From: Heliophilum fasciatum
Lineage (GTDB): Bacteria; Bacillota; Desulfitobacteriia; Heliobacteriales; Heliobacteriaceae
Direction of reading: 5' to 3'
DNA: 64,000 nucleotides
Assembly: GCF_004341395.1 (NCBI RefSeq)
Contig: NZ_SLXT01000003.1
Coordinates: 123,300 to 187,299, forward strand
This document shows positions 42,598-52,258 of this stretch, in pieces. A program made the position numbers and the translations under genes. Each line of letters starts with the position of its first letter. The first letter of the stretch is position 1. The notes beneath the pieces are model-generated. The model was not told the origin of the DNA, ran no database searches, and saw only the letters and a program-made list of their open reading frames with translations.

Positions 42598-45500
42598 TTA
42601 CCTCCCTTGCGCTTGCCGTCCTTGCTCATACTCTTCAATCGAAATATTACGTAGCTTGGAACGATGTTGCTGATCATCATGATGCACAAAGCCCACATGA
42701 GAAATGAATTTCGATATGGTGGGTATTTTCAGTAACGGCGTGACAATCAAAAGCTGTAGATCCAGTCTTTTGAACAATTCCAATCCAAATCGGGCTGACT
42801 CATCAGAACTTTTTAAAAAAGCTTCATCAATTACAACAAATCGAAAAGAACGGCGCCCTCCCTTTTGAAGCCCTAGGCCAAAGTTGTAGACCAAACTTGC
42901 CGCTAAAATCGTATAGGCCAACTTTTCTTTTTGTCCCCCTGATTTGCCACCAGAGTCGGCATAGTGTTCATATTCTTCATCAGTCTCGCGCCACCGCTCA
43001 GATGCGGCAAAAGTAAACCAATTACGCACATCAATGACTTTATTTGTCCAACGCGCATCAACTTCCGTTTCACCGGGACGCCCTTTAAATCGTTCTATAA
43101 TTGCCTTTACCTGCAAAAACTTAGCTTCGGCATATTGTTCATCTTCGGATCCAGTCAATGCGCCTTCCGTACACGCTTTCAATTGCGCCCGAAACTCCTT
43201 GATATCAACATCATAGGTTTCCTCATATTCAATCCGGATATAGCGTCCATCATTATAGTCAATGCTGTTTAGCGAAGCATTGATCTGCTCAATACGCTTT
43301 TGGATCGTCTGTTGTTCCCGCTTCAATTTACCTTGAAACAAGGCAATTTGATTTATAGTATTTTCGCGCAATAATTCTTTGAAACGTTTTTCGAACTTTG
43401 GGAGTCCATCTTTCTCAAGTCGCCCCAAAATACGTTCAAATTCCGGTAAGGAGTTGATAGTAGCATCGAGGTCTTTGGCCTCATCTGGATATTTATTACA
43501 ATAATCCATCATTGACCGGGTTATTTTAAATGTTATCGAAGTGCTTCGTTGCGATAAGCTTTTACGTTTTTCTTCCAACCAATCCCGATAACTCCGTTCA
43601 AACAAGTTGACGTGCTTAACAGTGATCGGTTTTTCCCCTAGAGCAATTTGCTTATGCTTGTCCAGGTAAGGAAACTCTTTGTGCCGCATAGCAACTGAAG
43701 CCTTCTCAGCAGTTTCATTTGCGCTCGTCAACATATCCAGACAACGCTCTTTATCTTGTTTTAAGGAAATTACCTTACCTTGCGCTTCTTCAGATGCCTG
43801 TTTCTGATTTATACTTTGCACTTCCAATAGTTTTAAATGCTTTTGTAGGGCATGCAAAAGATTGTTTTCTTCTTCTAACTCCTTCTTTTTTTGCTCCTTT
43901 TCATCTATTTGTTTCATCTGGGATTCTACATCTATATCGGAAAAATCTCTATGCTGCTCTAATTCATTAACAGCATTTAATCGAACTTGGCTAGCACGCT
44001 GTTTTTCCTCAGTTTCATCAATGTCTTTTTGAATTTGCTTAATTGCATCTCTTAAATTTACCGCCAACTCTTCCCAAACAGCGATTTTCTTCTGATTGGA
44101 GAAGCCTAATATAAATCGCCGGCGATCATTTAGTTCATGGCGATCGTTTTTTTCATGCCTTTTTCCATTAGTTTTGATTTGACCGGCTTTAGTAATGGCT
44201 TGAGTTTCACGGCGAAACTCATTCATATCTTCACAGCAGACATGGGAAAATCTTTGTCGTAGTTCACTGACAAGCCAAGATATATAAGATGAGTCCGGCT
44301 TAATCATCAACTTTTCAATCACAGACGATGGGCGAGGCTTTTCAGCGTGAATCCGGACACTTTCCTGTTGCATCCGATAATATACGAGGCGTATACCCAA
44401 CGATGTTTGTTCCACCCATTTTGCTACGTCCATATAATACTTATCTGGTACTAGCAAAGATAGTCCAAAACTGTTTAGAAGTCTTTCTATAGCACCTTCC
44501 CAATTTTCTTCACCTGTTTTTACTTCTATAAGCTCACCCGCAAAGGGTAATTCATCCTCTGATACATTAATACTTTGGCACAGTTGTTTACGTATTTCGA
44601 TATGCTTACGAGGAATGCTGGACTTTCGAGAACGCAACGATGCTAACTCTGATAATACTTGGTCTAATTCCTCTCTAGATTTTTTTAGCTTTCCTCCATA
44701 ATCAATCAATTCGTCATATAATATCTTTTGTGTTTTTTGTTCCTGCAACTTAATATTTAGAAGTTCACGACTATTTTCAATAAACAACTTTATATTACTG
44801 GGCACAGCCAACCGCAGTTGCTCTGCTTGCACAGAGTATCGTTTTAATGTCTCATATCTTTTTTCTAAAATCTTTTTTTCTTGATTAATTTGTTCTTTAA
44901 TTTGTTCAATCGCATTTCCACCATTGAGCTGAATTTGCACCTTAGTTGTCGTTATGTTATCTACCGTTTCTTGCAGCCTAGCGTCTGCTTGTTCACGCTG
45001 CGCAGTTGCTACTGCTAACTTTTTTTCAATCGCAACAATTTCTTCAGATAAAAGACGAACAATCTTTTCAGCCAACCATGGAACAACCGCCATTTTTACC
45101 CTATCCAAAAACTCTATCTGTTCTTGCAGTTCTCTATACTCTTTACCAAGCTCAACAATTGGTTTAACCAATTCAATCTGTGTTCTAGCCTTACAAACTG
45201 CATCATGCGCACGATCCAGATCATGAAAGTGAGAAATAAGCTTTTGTACCTCTTCTTCTGTTCCAGGGGGTTCTAACATATTCGTCCGGACAAATCCCGT
45301 GAGCGCTTCTACTTTTTTCATCGAAATTGTTTGTTGAAACAGATCTAATGCTTGTTCCTGCTCTATACCAAAGTTTCGCCGGAAGACAGCTGCATATGCA
45401 GAATAGTCTTCAAAAACTTGAACAAGCTCAGTTTTTCGCAAGCGCTTTTTTAGATCCTTAATGTCCCGGCCAAACTTGGCAAAATCTTCGGCAATCTGCA

Positions 45501-45984
45501 TCTCTTTTTCGGCTACAACATAAAAACGCGCAGGTGCTTTCTGTGCATCCTGAAACCAAAAAACTTGAGCCAAAGTTACATACCGGTGTAGTCCCCGATC
45601 TTGAAACGTAGCCAGCAAGACGGAATAATTATTCACATCCCGCAATGCGTCCGCCTTCCCTGTTCCTTCTTCACTTCGTTTCTGCCCAAAATAACCCCTG
45701 ACATAGGAGTTCACCGTTCTTTCTTTAGCACTGGAGTCAGCAGCTTTGTTGTAGGTAACTTTCTTCGGAGCCACCAAAAGAGTAGTCAAGGCATCAACTA
45801 ATGTTGACTTCCCCGACCCTACATCCCCTGTTAATAACGCTGTTTCTCCATTTGGAGACAGTGTCCAGACTTCTTTATCAAAGGTGCCCCAGTTGTATAC
45901 TTCTAACTTTTGCAAACGGAACCCCTGAGGCGCTGTATCAAATAACAGACCCTGCTTTTCGTCTACAAAGTCAAACAAGTTCAT
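42598..45984 (-). CDS. jetC: Wadjet SMC-like ATPase JetC
   Basis: A 1128-residue MukB/SbcC-like ATPase. The Walker A motif GDVGSGKST is at 53-61. A long central region (about 260-900) is coiled coil broken by a hinge-like segment near 500-600. The C-terminal head has the signature SGGKSGGQKEKLAY and Walker B FRFVVIDEAF. It would dimerise and extrude DNA loops using ATP, recognising small circular DNA. The ATG directly follows the jetB stop. The gene is AT-rich compared with core genes. Confidence 0.95.
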   Translation of the reverse strand: MNLFDFVDEKQGLLFDTAPQGFRLQKLEVYNWGTFDKEVWTLSPNGETALLTGDVGSGKSTLVDALTTLLVAPKKVTYNKAADSSAKERTVNSYVRGYFGQKRSEEGTGKADALRDVNNYSVLLATFQDRGLHRYVTLAQVFWFQDAQKAPARFYVVAEKEMQIAEDFAKFGRDIKDLKKRLRKTELVQVFEDYSAYAAVFRRNFGIEQEQALDLFQQTISMKKVEALTGFVRTNMLEPPGTEEEVQKLISHFHDLDRAHDAVCKARTQIELVKPIVELGKEYRELQEQIEFLDRVKMAVVPWLAEKIVRLLSEEIVAIEKKLAVATAQREQADARLQETVDNITTTKVQIQLNGGNAIEQIKEQINQEKKILEKRYETLKRYSVQAEQLRLAVPSNIKLFIENSRELLNIKLQEQKTQKILYDELIDYGGKLKKSREELDQVLSELASLRSRKSSIPRKHIEIRKQLCQSINVSEDELPFAGELIEVKTGEENWEGAIERLLNSFGLSLLVPDKYYMDVAKWVEQTSLGIRLVYYRMQQESVRIHAEKPRPSSVIEKLMIKPDSSYISWLVSELRQRFSHVCCEDMNEFRRETQAITKAGQIKTNGKRHEKNDRHELNDRRRFILGFSNQKKIAVWEELAVNLRDAIKQIQKDIDETEEKQRASQVRLNAVNELEQHRDFSDIDVESQMKQIDEKEQKKKELEEENNLLHALQKHLKLLEVQSINQKQASEEAQGKVISLKQDKERCLDMLTSANETAEKASVAMRHKEFPYLDKHKQIALGEKPITVKHVNLFERSYRDWLEEKRKSLSQRSTSITFKITRSMMDYCNKYPDEAKDLDATINSLPEFERILGRLEKDGLPKFEKRFKELLRENTINQIALFQGKLKREQQTIQKRIEQINASLNSIDYNDGRYIRIEYEETYDVDIKEFRAQLKACTEGALTGSEDEQYAEAKFLQVKAIIERFKGRPGETEVDARWTNKVIDVRNWFTFAASERWRETDEEYEHYADSGGKSGGQKEKLAYTILAASLVYNFGLGLQKGGRRSFRFVVIDEAFLKSSDESARFGLELFKRLDLQLLIVTPLLKIPTISKFISHVGFVHHDDQQHRSKLRNISIEEYEQGRQAQGR

Positions 45985-46593
45985 CTAATCGTCTCCTTCC
46001 GGCGTTGCCGCTCCTCCCTCTGCATAACGCTTGTATTCTTCAAGCCGATCCTTAAAATTACTTAGCCACTGTGCATCGGCGGCACTCCGTAAAATGCGCT
46101 GAACCTCATAAACCCCATCATTACCGCCTTTTAAGTGCCGCAAAAAACCCATCCTCTCAACCCGTTCAATAAGTTTTTCAATCTCCTGGACGAGTTTTGC
46201 TTCATTCGTAGTATCTCGCAAAAAAAGCCGCATTTGTTCAACAATTTCTTCTTTTTTCACAACCAGTCGCTGGTCACCATGGGCCGAATCAAACTCTACC
46301 AATCGTTTACGCAAGAGAACCAATAGCAAACTAACGGGATAGCTCAAAGGATGCCGTGGAATCAATCGTGGTATTTCTTCTTCATCAGATCCATATGAAC
46401 GTTGTTTCAGGAACCCATATCCATCCATCTCATCAACGATCAAGGTCAAACCAAGCTTACTTACATAGTCTTCGAGTTTATGTCGTTGTGATAAGATCAC
46501 TTCCCAGTGTCGTGGTTCCGTTTCCTTATATACCACGTTTTTGCAGAGTGCCACTAAAGCACGAGAAAAGGCCACAGTATCTGAATGACTCAT
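45985..46593 (-). CDS. jetB: Wadjet subunit JetB (DUF4194)
   Basis: A 202-residue protein of the DUF4194 / MukE-like family. It has two winged-helix-like halves, with LIPRHPLSYPVSLLLVLLRKRL in the centre. In Wadjet it binds the kleisin JetA and modulates the SMC-like motor. Its start has AGGAGGG upstream, and its stop abuts the jetC ATG. Confidence 0.92.
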   Translation of the reverse strand: MSHSDTVAFSRALVALCKNVVYKETEPRHWEVILSQRHKLEDYVSKLGLTLIVDEMDGYGFLKQRSYGSDEEEIPRLIPRHPLSYPVSLLLVLLRKRLVEFDSAHGDQRLVVKKEEIVEQMRLFLRDTTNEAKLVQEIEKLIERVERMGFLRHLKGGNDGVYEVQRILRSAADAQWLSNFKDRLEEYKRYAEGGAATPEGDD

Positions 46594-46615
46594 TCTTATC
46601 CATGCCCTCCTGCAA

Positions 46616-48100
46616 CTATATTTTCATCAATGATCGAACAAAATTAATCCTTGGAAGTCGTGCTATCCGCACCTTACCGGTTTCATCTTCCCACGAGATT
46701 TCCTCTGTTTCATCCTCAATAAAACTTTGTTGGCTTTCGCTCGCAATGACAAAATACGTAACCAGTTCCGCGAGACCTAAATCTAAAGGGAACTTGGCAA
46801 TCACTTGAGCCAGGCTAACGGAATCCCGCTCCAATAAAAGGCGTTGAATTTGCTCAGCTAATTTTTGTTTATCTACGTAAATCTGAGAGAAAAGCGCTTC
46901 TGCTGAAATGTCCCCTAGCCCGATATTAAGACTGTCATCTTTGATTTCCGGTCGCTGGTGCGGTATGAACAATGGCCTGTCCATAGGCAAGTTAAATTCC
47001 GGCTTCAACCCATCGATATTTATGAAATATTCCCGGGGCGGATCATTGCGAATCTCTAAAGCGTGGTTTTCTATTTCACGAACCAACTGAATAATCCGCC
47101 GTTCTTCGGCCAAGTAGTTCTCATCAACATACCGTCGTAATTGTTGTGACAGCGCGGCAACAGTTTCTTGAACATAAGCCCCAGCATCCATCCATTCGTT
47201 GTTGATATCAATAATTTCAGATGCTATTTTTAATTCTTGAACAGGCTTTAAATGTAATACCTTATCAAGAGTATCCCTAAAATCGTCTTGATAAGAAGTT
47301 GACATCAAGAAATTCCAAAAAGCTCTAAAACTCTTTCCCTGTTCCGAATTGGAAATACCATCACGTTCCTGAAAAATCGTTTCCAGAAGTTCTCCTTTGC
47401 CTCGATCCCAAGTAGCGATGCGTTCACGCATACCTCGATCCAGATCCCTGAAGTTTTGCTCTACAGCCCTAAAATCCGCAAGTATTTCCCGTGCAGTCTT
47501 TGTTGCCTGCCAGAAGCGCTCTTTAATCTTAGTCTCATCCATTACATCGATCTGTCCATTTTTTACACGATTGATTTCTGCTTCGATCTCTGCTTTACGC
47601 CGCTCCAGTTCAGCGATCCTTCGTTCTGGATCTGTTTCTGCCCCTTCAACGATTTGATGCAAAAGATTAAAAACGGTAATAAGCCGTGATTCTGTTCCAA
47701 TAAACGCTTGTTGCTGACCTAGACTAATGATCCAATCAATCGCTCGTTGAGCTACTGATGTCAAATCAAAATGAGGTTCATCTTGCCCTGTAGGGTAAAA
47801 TTTTCGCAACCACCCATGGTCATCATTTGCCCATTCATCAAGGTAATCACGTCCCGAGCGCGGGAACAACGGCTCTTTTCGTCCTTGATTAAGAAAATAA
47901 ATAAAACTATCCAACTGACCGATTAGTTCTGTCTCAGCGACAGCGCGTCGGTTACTCAAAATAAACTCTTTATAAAGAAAAGCGATAACAAAAGCCGCCT
48001 GGTGCGAAACTAACAAACGCCAAGCGGGATTTTTCTTCCGCAAAATCTCCAGGTCTTGATATTCCATATGCCCTAAAGATGCCGTCCCGCCAATGGCCAT
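46616..48100 (-). CDS. jetA: Wadjet kleisin-like subunit JetA (DUF3375)
   Basis: About 494 residues of the DUF3375 / MukF-like family. It has an N-terminal winged-helix region (KKNPAWRLLVSHQAAFVIAF), a helical middle with a coiled segment around 170-200 (RRIAELERRKAEIEAEIN) and a C-terminal domain that docks to the ATPase head. It bridges JetC dimers. The frame opens at 48124, but AAGGGGGGAG before the ATG at 48100 fixes the start. It follows the metallopeptidase remnant by 20 bases, so it may share that transcript. Confidence 0.92.
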   Translation of the reverse strand: MAIGGTASLGHMEYQDLEILRKKNPAWRLLVSHQAAFVIAFLYKEFILSNRRAVAETELIGQLDSFIYFLNQGRKEPLFPRSGRDYLDEWANDDHGWLRKFYPTGQDEPHFDLTSVAQRAIDWIISLGQQQAFIGTESRLITVFNLLHQIVEGAETDPERRIAELERRKAEIEAEINRVKNGQIDVMDETKIKERFWQATKTAREILADFRAVEQNFRDLDRGMRERIATWDRGKGELLETIFQERDGISNSEQGKSFRAFWNFLMSTSYQDDFRDTLDKVLHLKPVQELKIASEIIDINNEWMDAGAYVQETVAALSQQLRRYVDENYLAEERRIIQLVREIENHALEIRNDPPREYFINIDGLKPEFNLPMDRPLFIPHQRPEIKDDSLNIGLGDISAEALFSQIYVDKQKLAEQIQRLLLERDSVSLAQVIAKFPLDLGLAELVTYFVIASESQQSFIEDETEEISWEDETGKVRIARLPRINFVRSLMKI

Positions 48101-48120
48101 CCGTCTCCCCCCTTCACTTC

Positions 48121-48845
48121 TCACAAACTCCGTATAACCTCTTCATCCAGGATCCGCTTCCGCTCTCTCCAATCGGGCATGAGACTCGTCAAAAAATCAT
48201 AAAAATCCGCATTATGATCTCGATGGATAAAATGCACCAGTTCATGAAGCACCACATATTCAATACAATACTTAGGTGCCTTAATCAGTTCCGAATTAAG
48301 CACAATGATTCCCTTATCCTTAATACAGGAACCCCACCGGGCCTTCATCGTTCGAATCATAATTGCTGGTTTCTTTACCCCATATTTCTCAACCACCGGA
48401 AAGATCCGCATCAATACTTCCAGAAAAACCTTCTCTTCTTTTTCTCGAAACCATTGCTGGACAAGCAAGGCTTTTCGGTCGACAGCCTGCTTGTCTTGCA
48501 CGGTGAGTTGCAGGTAGCCCCGGCGATAGCCATCCCCTCCGGCGCCCCTTCCGCTACCTTCAACCGCAACTGTTTGCCCAGATATTTGAACGACTCACCG
48601 CTTACATACGCTTTTTCCCGGATCGTTTCCGGCTGAGCATCATGAAAATAAGCGGTTTTATTGAAAATCCATGCGGCCTTGCTGTGGACAAATGCCTGTA
48701 AAACCTCCAGCGGTACTCGTTCATTGGCCGACACCATGATGGTCATATCCGGCTTTACATTCAGATTGATATTGCGCACTTTTTTGCGCTGTACTTCAAA
48801 GGTGATCGTCCGGCCATGCCAGCAAACTTCTTGTTTTTCCATCAT
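48121..48845 (-). pseudogene. frameshifted YgjP-type metallopeptidase (DUF45)
   Basis: Two frames together make one YgjP-like protein. The first (48845 down to about 48520) has MEKQEVCWHGRTITFEVQ and YLGKQLRLKVAEGAPEG. The second (to 48121) has RRGYLQLTVQDKQAV, WFREKEEKVFLEVL and the zinc motif VVLHELVHFIHRDH. They join near 48535 at a run of four Gs; one extra G would restore a single frame. This is either a true frameshift mutation, a sequencing error or programmed slippage. Such peptidases are commonly encoded beside type I restriction genes, as here. Confidence 0.8.
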
Positions 48846-48852
48846 GCATCCC

Positions 48853-51204
48853 CTAGTATCGTGTACGTGCAACCATTTTCACATTTTCGATGATTTTATC
48901 AATTTGATCATAGGAAAGATGCAACCCATGCTGCTTTTCATAGCGGTACATCAGATCATCGATTTCCTGGGCAATTTTGTTGTGCACCTCTGGGTTATTG
49001 TGCCAATCCACTTTGGAATGTTTTTCAATGATGCTCGTGATGTCCATGGCCAGCAGTGCTAGGATTTCCGTCCGACCATCGTCAACACTGTATTCGTCCG
49101 CTTCTTCACAGATAACGCCATAAAAGGCCTGGGCATGGGAGTTTTGACGGATGCACTCGGGATACTCCACCCCCGTGTAGCCTCGCCGGAAATCCTGCTT
49201 GATCTCCATCATGCGCTTGAGATATTCCGCTTCCGAAATGCGTTTGTCCTTATATTCCTGAATCGTTGCTTCAATGCGCTCAGAAAACTTCTTATAGTAC
49301 GACGGGTTTTCATCCCACTTGGCATTGATGCGTTTGGAGATGCGCGTCATGATGGCATCGGCTTTGGCTCGATCCGAACCAAGGCGCTTGAGCTCTTCTT
49401 CAAAGTGTTGTTCATCCAAGATATCCACAGGATGGGTAATGCGGATCACTTCTTCAGCAGCAATATACTGATCCATCAACTTCTGCATTTTCGGTTCATA
49501 CTCTTTGTGATCGATACTAGCGGAATAGCGCAGCTTGACCGACTTGCGCAACTCTTGCCAAAACTTCATATCTCTTTTATAACGTTCAAGTTCACCGGTC
49601 TTGAGCGCATGGTAAATCTGTTCCGACTCCAGCGCAATGGCAAGATGTTTGCCGAAACCACAAAGATACTCATAAAAAAGTTCTCGTTTCTCCACATCTG
49701 CCAGCAAAACTTCATATTCTTCTGCGTCTTGATGATTTTTAACCGACGCAAACAACGCTTTGACGCTGGAGTGATAATGACGCAATGTACCGATTATGCT
49801 GATCACATCATAAATTGCACCTTTTACATCATGCGGATCAAATTCCTCCAGTCCGCCCTCACCGGAATAGATCCCCAGCGCCTCATCCAGCTTCGCCAGC
49901 AGCCCGCGATAATCAACGATCAACTCGTAATCCTTGCCCTCATAGAGGCGATTCACACGGGCAATGGCTTGCAAAAGTGTGTGTTCTTTCATTGGCTTGT
50001 CAATATAAATTACCGATGCTCTGGGCGCATCAAAACCGGTTAATAACTTATCTACCACAATCAATACATCCGGTTCATCACCGTTGATAAATTCATTTTT
50101 GATCGTATCTTCATACGCTTCCGGCGTGCCATATTGTGCCATCATGCGGTTCCAGAACTGCCGTTCTTTATCTTTGGACTCCTGATCGACAGCCTCGTAT
50201 CCTTCCCGCTGATCCGGCGGGGAGATCACCACGGCTACCGTCAAATCACCCAATTCCTCAAAGGCTTCCATATACAGGATCGCTTCGGCTTTGCTGTTCG
50301 TCGCCAACATGGCTTTGAATTGGATCCCTTCGGTCTTGTAGCTGTTGCGGAAATGCTCATTAATATCAAAAGCAATCAGTTTCAGTCGCTGGTCGCTGGA
50401 GGCAATCCGTTCAAAACGACTCCATTTGTTTTTGACTTCTTCCTTTTGCTTTTCATTTAAGTGGCGGCAGATGATCTCCAGTTGACTGTCAATGGCTTTG
50501 CGATTGACGCTTTGATCGACCATCTTGCCTTCATAAAGAAGCGGCACGATCGCCTTGTCTTTGACTCCGTCGGCAATGGTGTACTTGTGGATTAACTTGC
50601 CGAACTTGACCATCGTGTTTTTTTCCTTCTTCATGAGCGGTGTCCCCGTAAAGCCAAGATAGCAGGCATGGGGAAACACTTTTTTCATTTTGATGTGTAA
50701 TTCTTTATAGTGGCTACGGTGAGACTCATCGACCAAAATAAAAATATCCTTGGAGAGGATCGGTTGCTGTTTTTCAGCGGCGGCATCAAACTTTTGCACC
50801 AGTGTGGTCACTACATCGGCTTGTTGATTGTTGATCAAGGTGATGAGATTCCGCCCCGTTGTTGCCCGGTGGGCTTTCAAGCGAGTGTGATTAAAGGTGC
50901 GGTGAATCTGTTTATCCAGTTCGATGCGATCGGTCACCACGAGCACTTTCGGTCGGCAATCCCTCATTTTGGAGAGAATATATTTGGCCACCATCACCAT
51001 CGTCAACGATTTTCCCGACCCTTGTGTGTGCCAGATCACGCCGGACTGCCGGTTTCCTTGTTTGTCTGTTTGCTGAATGGTTTTGATGATTTCCCGGATG
51101 GCAAAAAACTGCTGGTACCGGGTGTTCTTCTTTACAGTGTTGTCAAAGAGGATGAAAAACTGGATCAATTCCAACAACCGCTCAGGATGGAACAGCGAAA
51201 TCAT
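48853..51204 (-). CDS. hsdR: type I restriction enzyme R subunit, N-terminally truncated
   Basis: A 783-residue remainder of HsdR. It contains the translocase motor: Walker A in VIWHTQGSGKSLT, the DEAD-like box LVDESHRSH, FTGTPL and the helicase motif VI segment LLQAIARVNRL. Complete HsdR proteins are usually about 1000 residues and begin with a PD-(D/E)XK nuclease domain, which is missing here. The reading frame stays open upstream into the end of the fic gene, so the 5' part was lost at a junction around 51200-51260. No hsdM or hsdS gene lies nearby. It probably cannot restrict DNA. Confidence 0.88.
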   Translation of the reverse strand: MISLFHPERLLELIQFFILFDNTVKKNTRYQQFFAIREIIKTIQQTDKQGNRQSGVIWHTQGSGKSLTMVMVAKYILSKMRDCRPKVLVVTDRIELDKQIHRTFNHTRLKAHRATTGRNLITLINNQQADVVTTLVQKFDAAAEKQQPILSKDIFILVDESHRSHYKELHIKMKKVFPHACYLGFTGTPLMKKEKNTMVKFGKLIHKYTIADGVKDKAIVPLLYEGKMVDQSVNRKAIDSQLEIICRHLNEKQKEEVKNKWSRFERIASSDQRLKLIAFDINEHFRNSYKTEGIQFKAMLATNSKAEAILYMEAFEELGDLTVAVVISPPDQREGYEAVDQESKDKERQFWNRMMAQYGTPEAYEDTIKNEFINGDEPDVLIVVDKLLTGFDAPRASVIYIDKPMKEHTLLQAIARVNRLYEGKDYELIVDYRGLLAKLDEALGIYSGEGGLEEFDPHDVKGAIYDVISIIGTLRHYHSSVKALFASVKNHQDAEEYEVLLADVEKRELFYEYLCGFGKHLAIALESEQIYHALKTGELERYKRDMKFWQELRKSVKLRYSASIDHKEYEPKMQKLMDQYIAAEEVIRITHPVDILDEQHFEEELKRLGSDRAKADAIMTRISKRINAKWDENPSYYKKFSERIEATIQEYKDKRISEAEYLKRMMEIKQDFRRGYTGVEYPECIRQNSHAQAFYGVICEEADEYSVDDGRTEILALLAMDITSIIEKHSKVDWHNNPEVHNKIAQEIDDLMYRYEKQHGLHLSYDQIDKIIENVKMVARTRY

Positions 51205-51247
51205 AATCTCATCTTGTCGGGTACAAAGTCGTCCTCGGACGCTACGC

Positions 51248-52129
51248 TTACTTTGCGCCTGAAGCCAATCCTGGTCTTCCTCTTGCCAAAGTACTGATCA
51301 CCTGTTCACAAGCTTGGGTCATCGTCTCCAAAAAATAAATGATCCATGGCGCCAGATCGGGCGGGTCATTCCGTCCATCATAGTAATGGGGCAATAAATT
51401 CATCTGTAACGATGAATAATACCGAGGCAAGTCCCGCCAATGATACTCTTCCAACGAATATAATCCTTTAAGGTCATATCCGTCGGCAGCTAAGAGATAC
51501 GTGGCCAAAGCCCGTGCCGTCCGCCCGTTCCCATCACTGAAAGGGTGAATCGTCAGCAACTGCCACTCAGCAATGGCCGCCCGGATCGGCGTCGGCAGTT
51601 GCCCCGATGCATCGGACACCAACCATGCCGAAAAACCCCGCATCAGCGGCGGAACATCCTCGTAACACGGTGGAATGTACTCGATCGCTCCGGTTTCCGA
51701 ATCACGCACCGCAAAAAGCATTCCCGGCGGCATACTGCCACGATAAGCACTGCTTTTTTGCCGCCGCCCGGCATTACGCACCGCAATCATCGCATGTAAT
51801 CGCCGGATAAAGGCCTCATTCGGCGGGACATGGCGCCGCTGGGCCTTGTCGATAAAGGTTAAACAGTTCCAATAATTCCGCACCTCTTGCTGTGCTGCCG
51901 ACCCCTTGCACCCCCGAGGTTTTTGGATCACCGCTTGCACTTCCAATAAGCTAAGCGGATTTCCTTCGATCCCCGTCGAATAGCGCACCGACTTGACTTT
52001 TGCTTCACGGCGCATCGTTTGAATCAAATCAGGCGGTACCGCGATGTACTCGACAAGAGCCCGCGCCTGTTCAATCCGTAGCAACAGCTTGACCATTTGA
52101 TGGGTATAGCCAAACCGAGGTTTAAACAC
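51248..52129 (-). CDS. Fic-domain AMP-transferase
   Basis: A 293-residue Fic protein. The catalytic motif HPFSDGNGRTAR is canonical. An N-terminal inhibitory helix motif STGIEGN (S/T-x3-E-G/N) is present, as in class II Fic proteins that hold themselves in check. It should transfer AMP to a hydroxyl group on a target protein. The frame opens at 52201, but GGAGG before the GTG at 52129 sets the start. It stands where the N-terminal part of hsdR would be expected. Confidence 0.92.
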   Translation of the reverse strand: MFKPRFGYTHQMVKLLLRIEQARALVEYIAVPPDLIQTMRREAKVKSVRYSTGIEGNPLSLLEVQAVIQKPRGCKGSAAQQEVRNYWNCLTFIDKAQRRHVPPNEAFIRRLHAMIAVRNAGRRQKSSAYRGSMPPGMLFAVRDSETGAIEYIPPCYEDVPPLMRGFSAWLVSDASGQLPTPIRAAIAEWQLLTIHPFSDGNGRTARALATYLLAADGYDLKGLYSLEEYHWRDLPRYYSSLQMNLLPHYYDGRNDPPDLAPWIIYFLETMTQACEQVISTLARGRPGLASGAK

Positions 52130-52258
52130 CGTTCTCTCCCTCCTCGCGTACGCGCACCATGTTAACAAGGATATACAAAAGCGATGCATCCCTGCTTTCA
52201 ACTACGGATCAGTACAGCAAAAGGTGCATCGCTACTTGTATTTTTCTTTTTCCTACCC

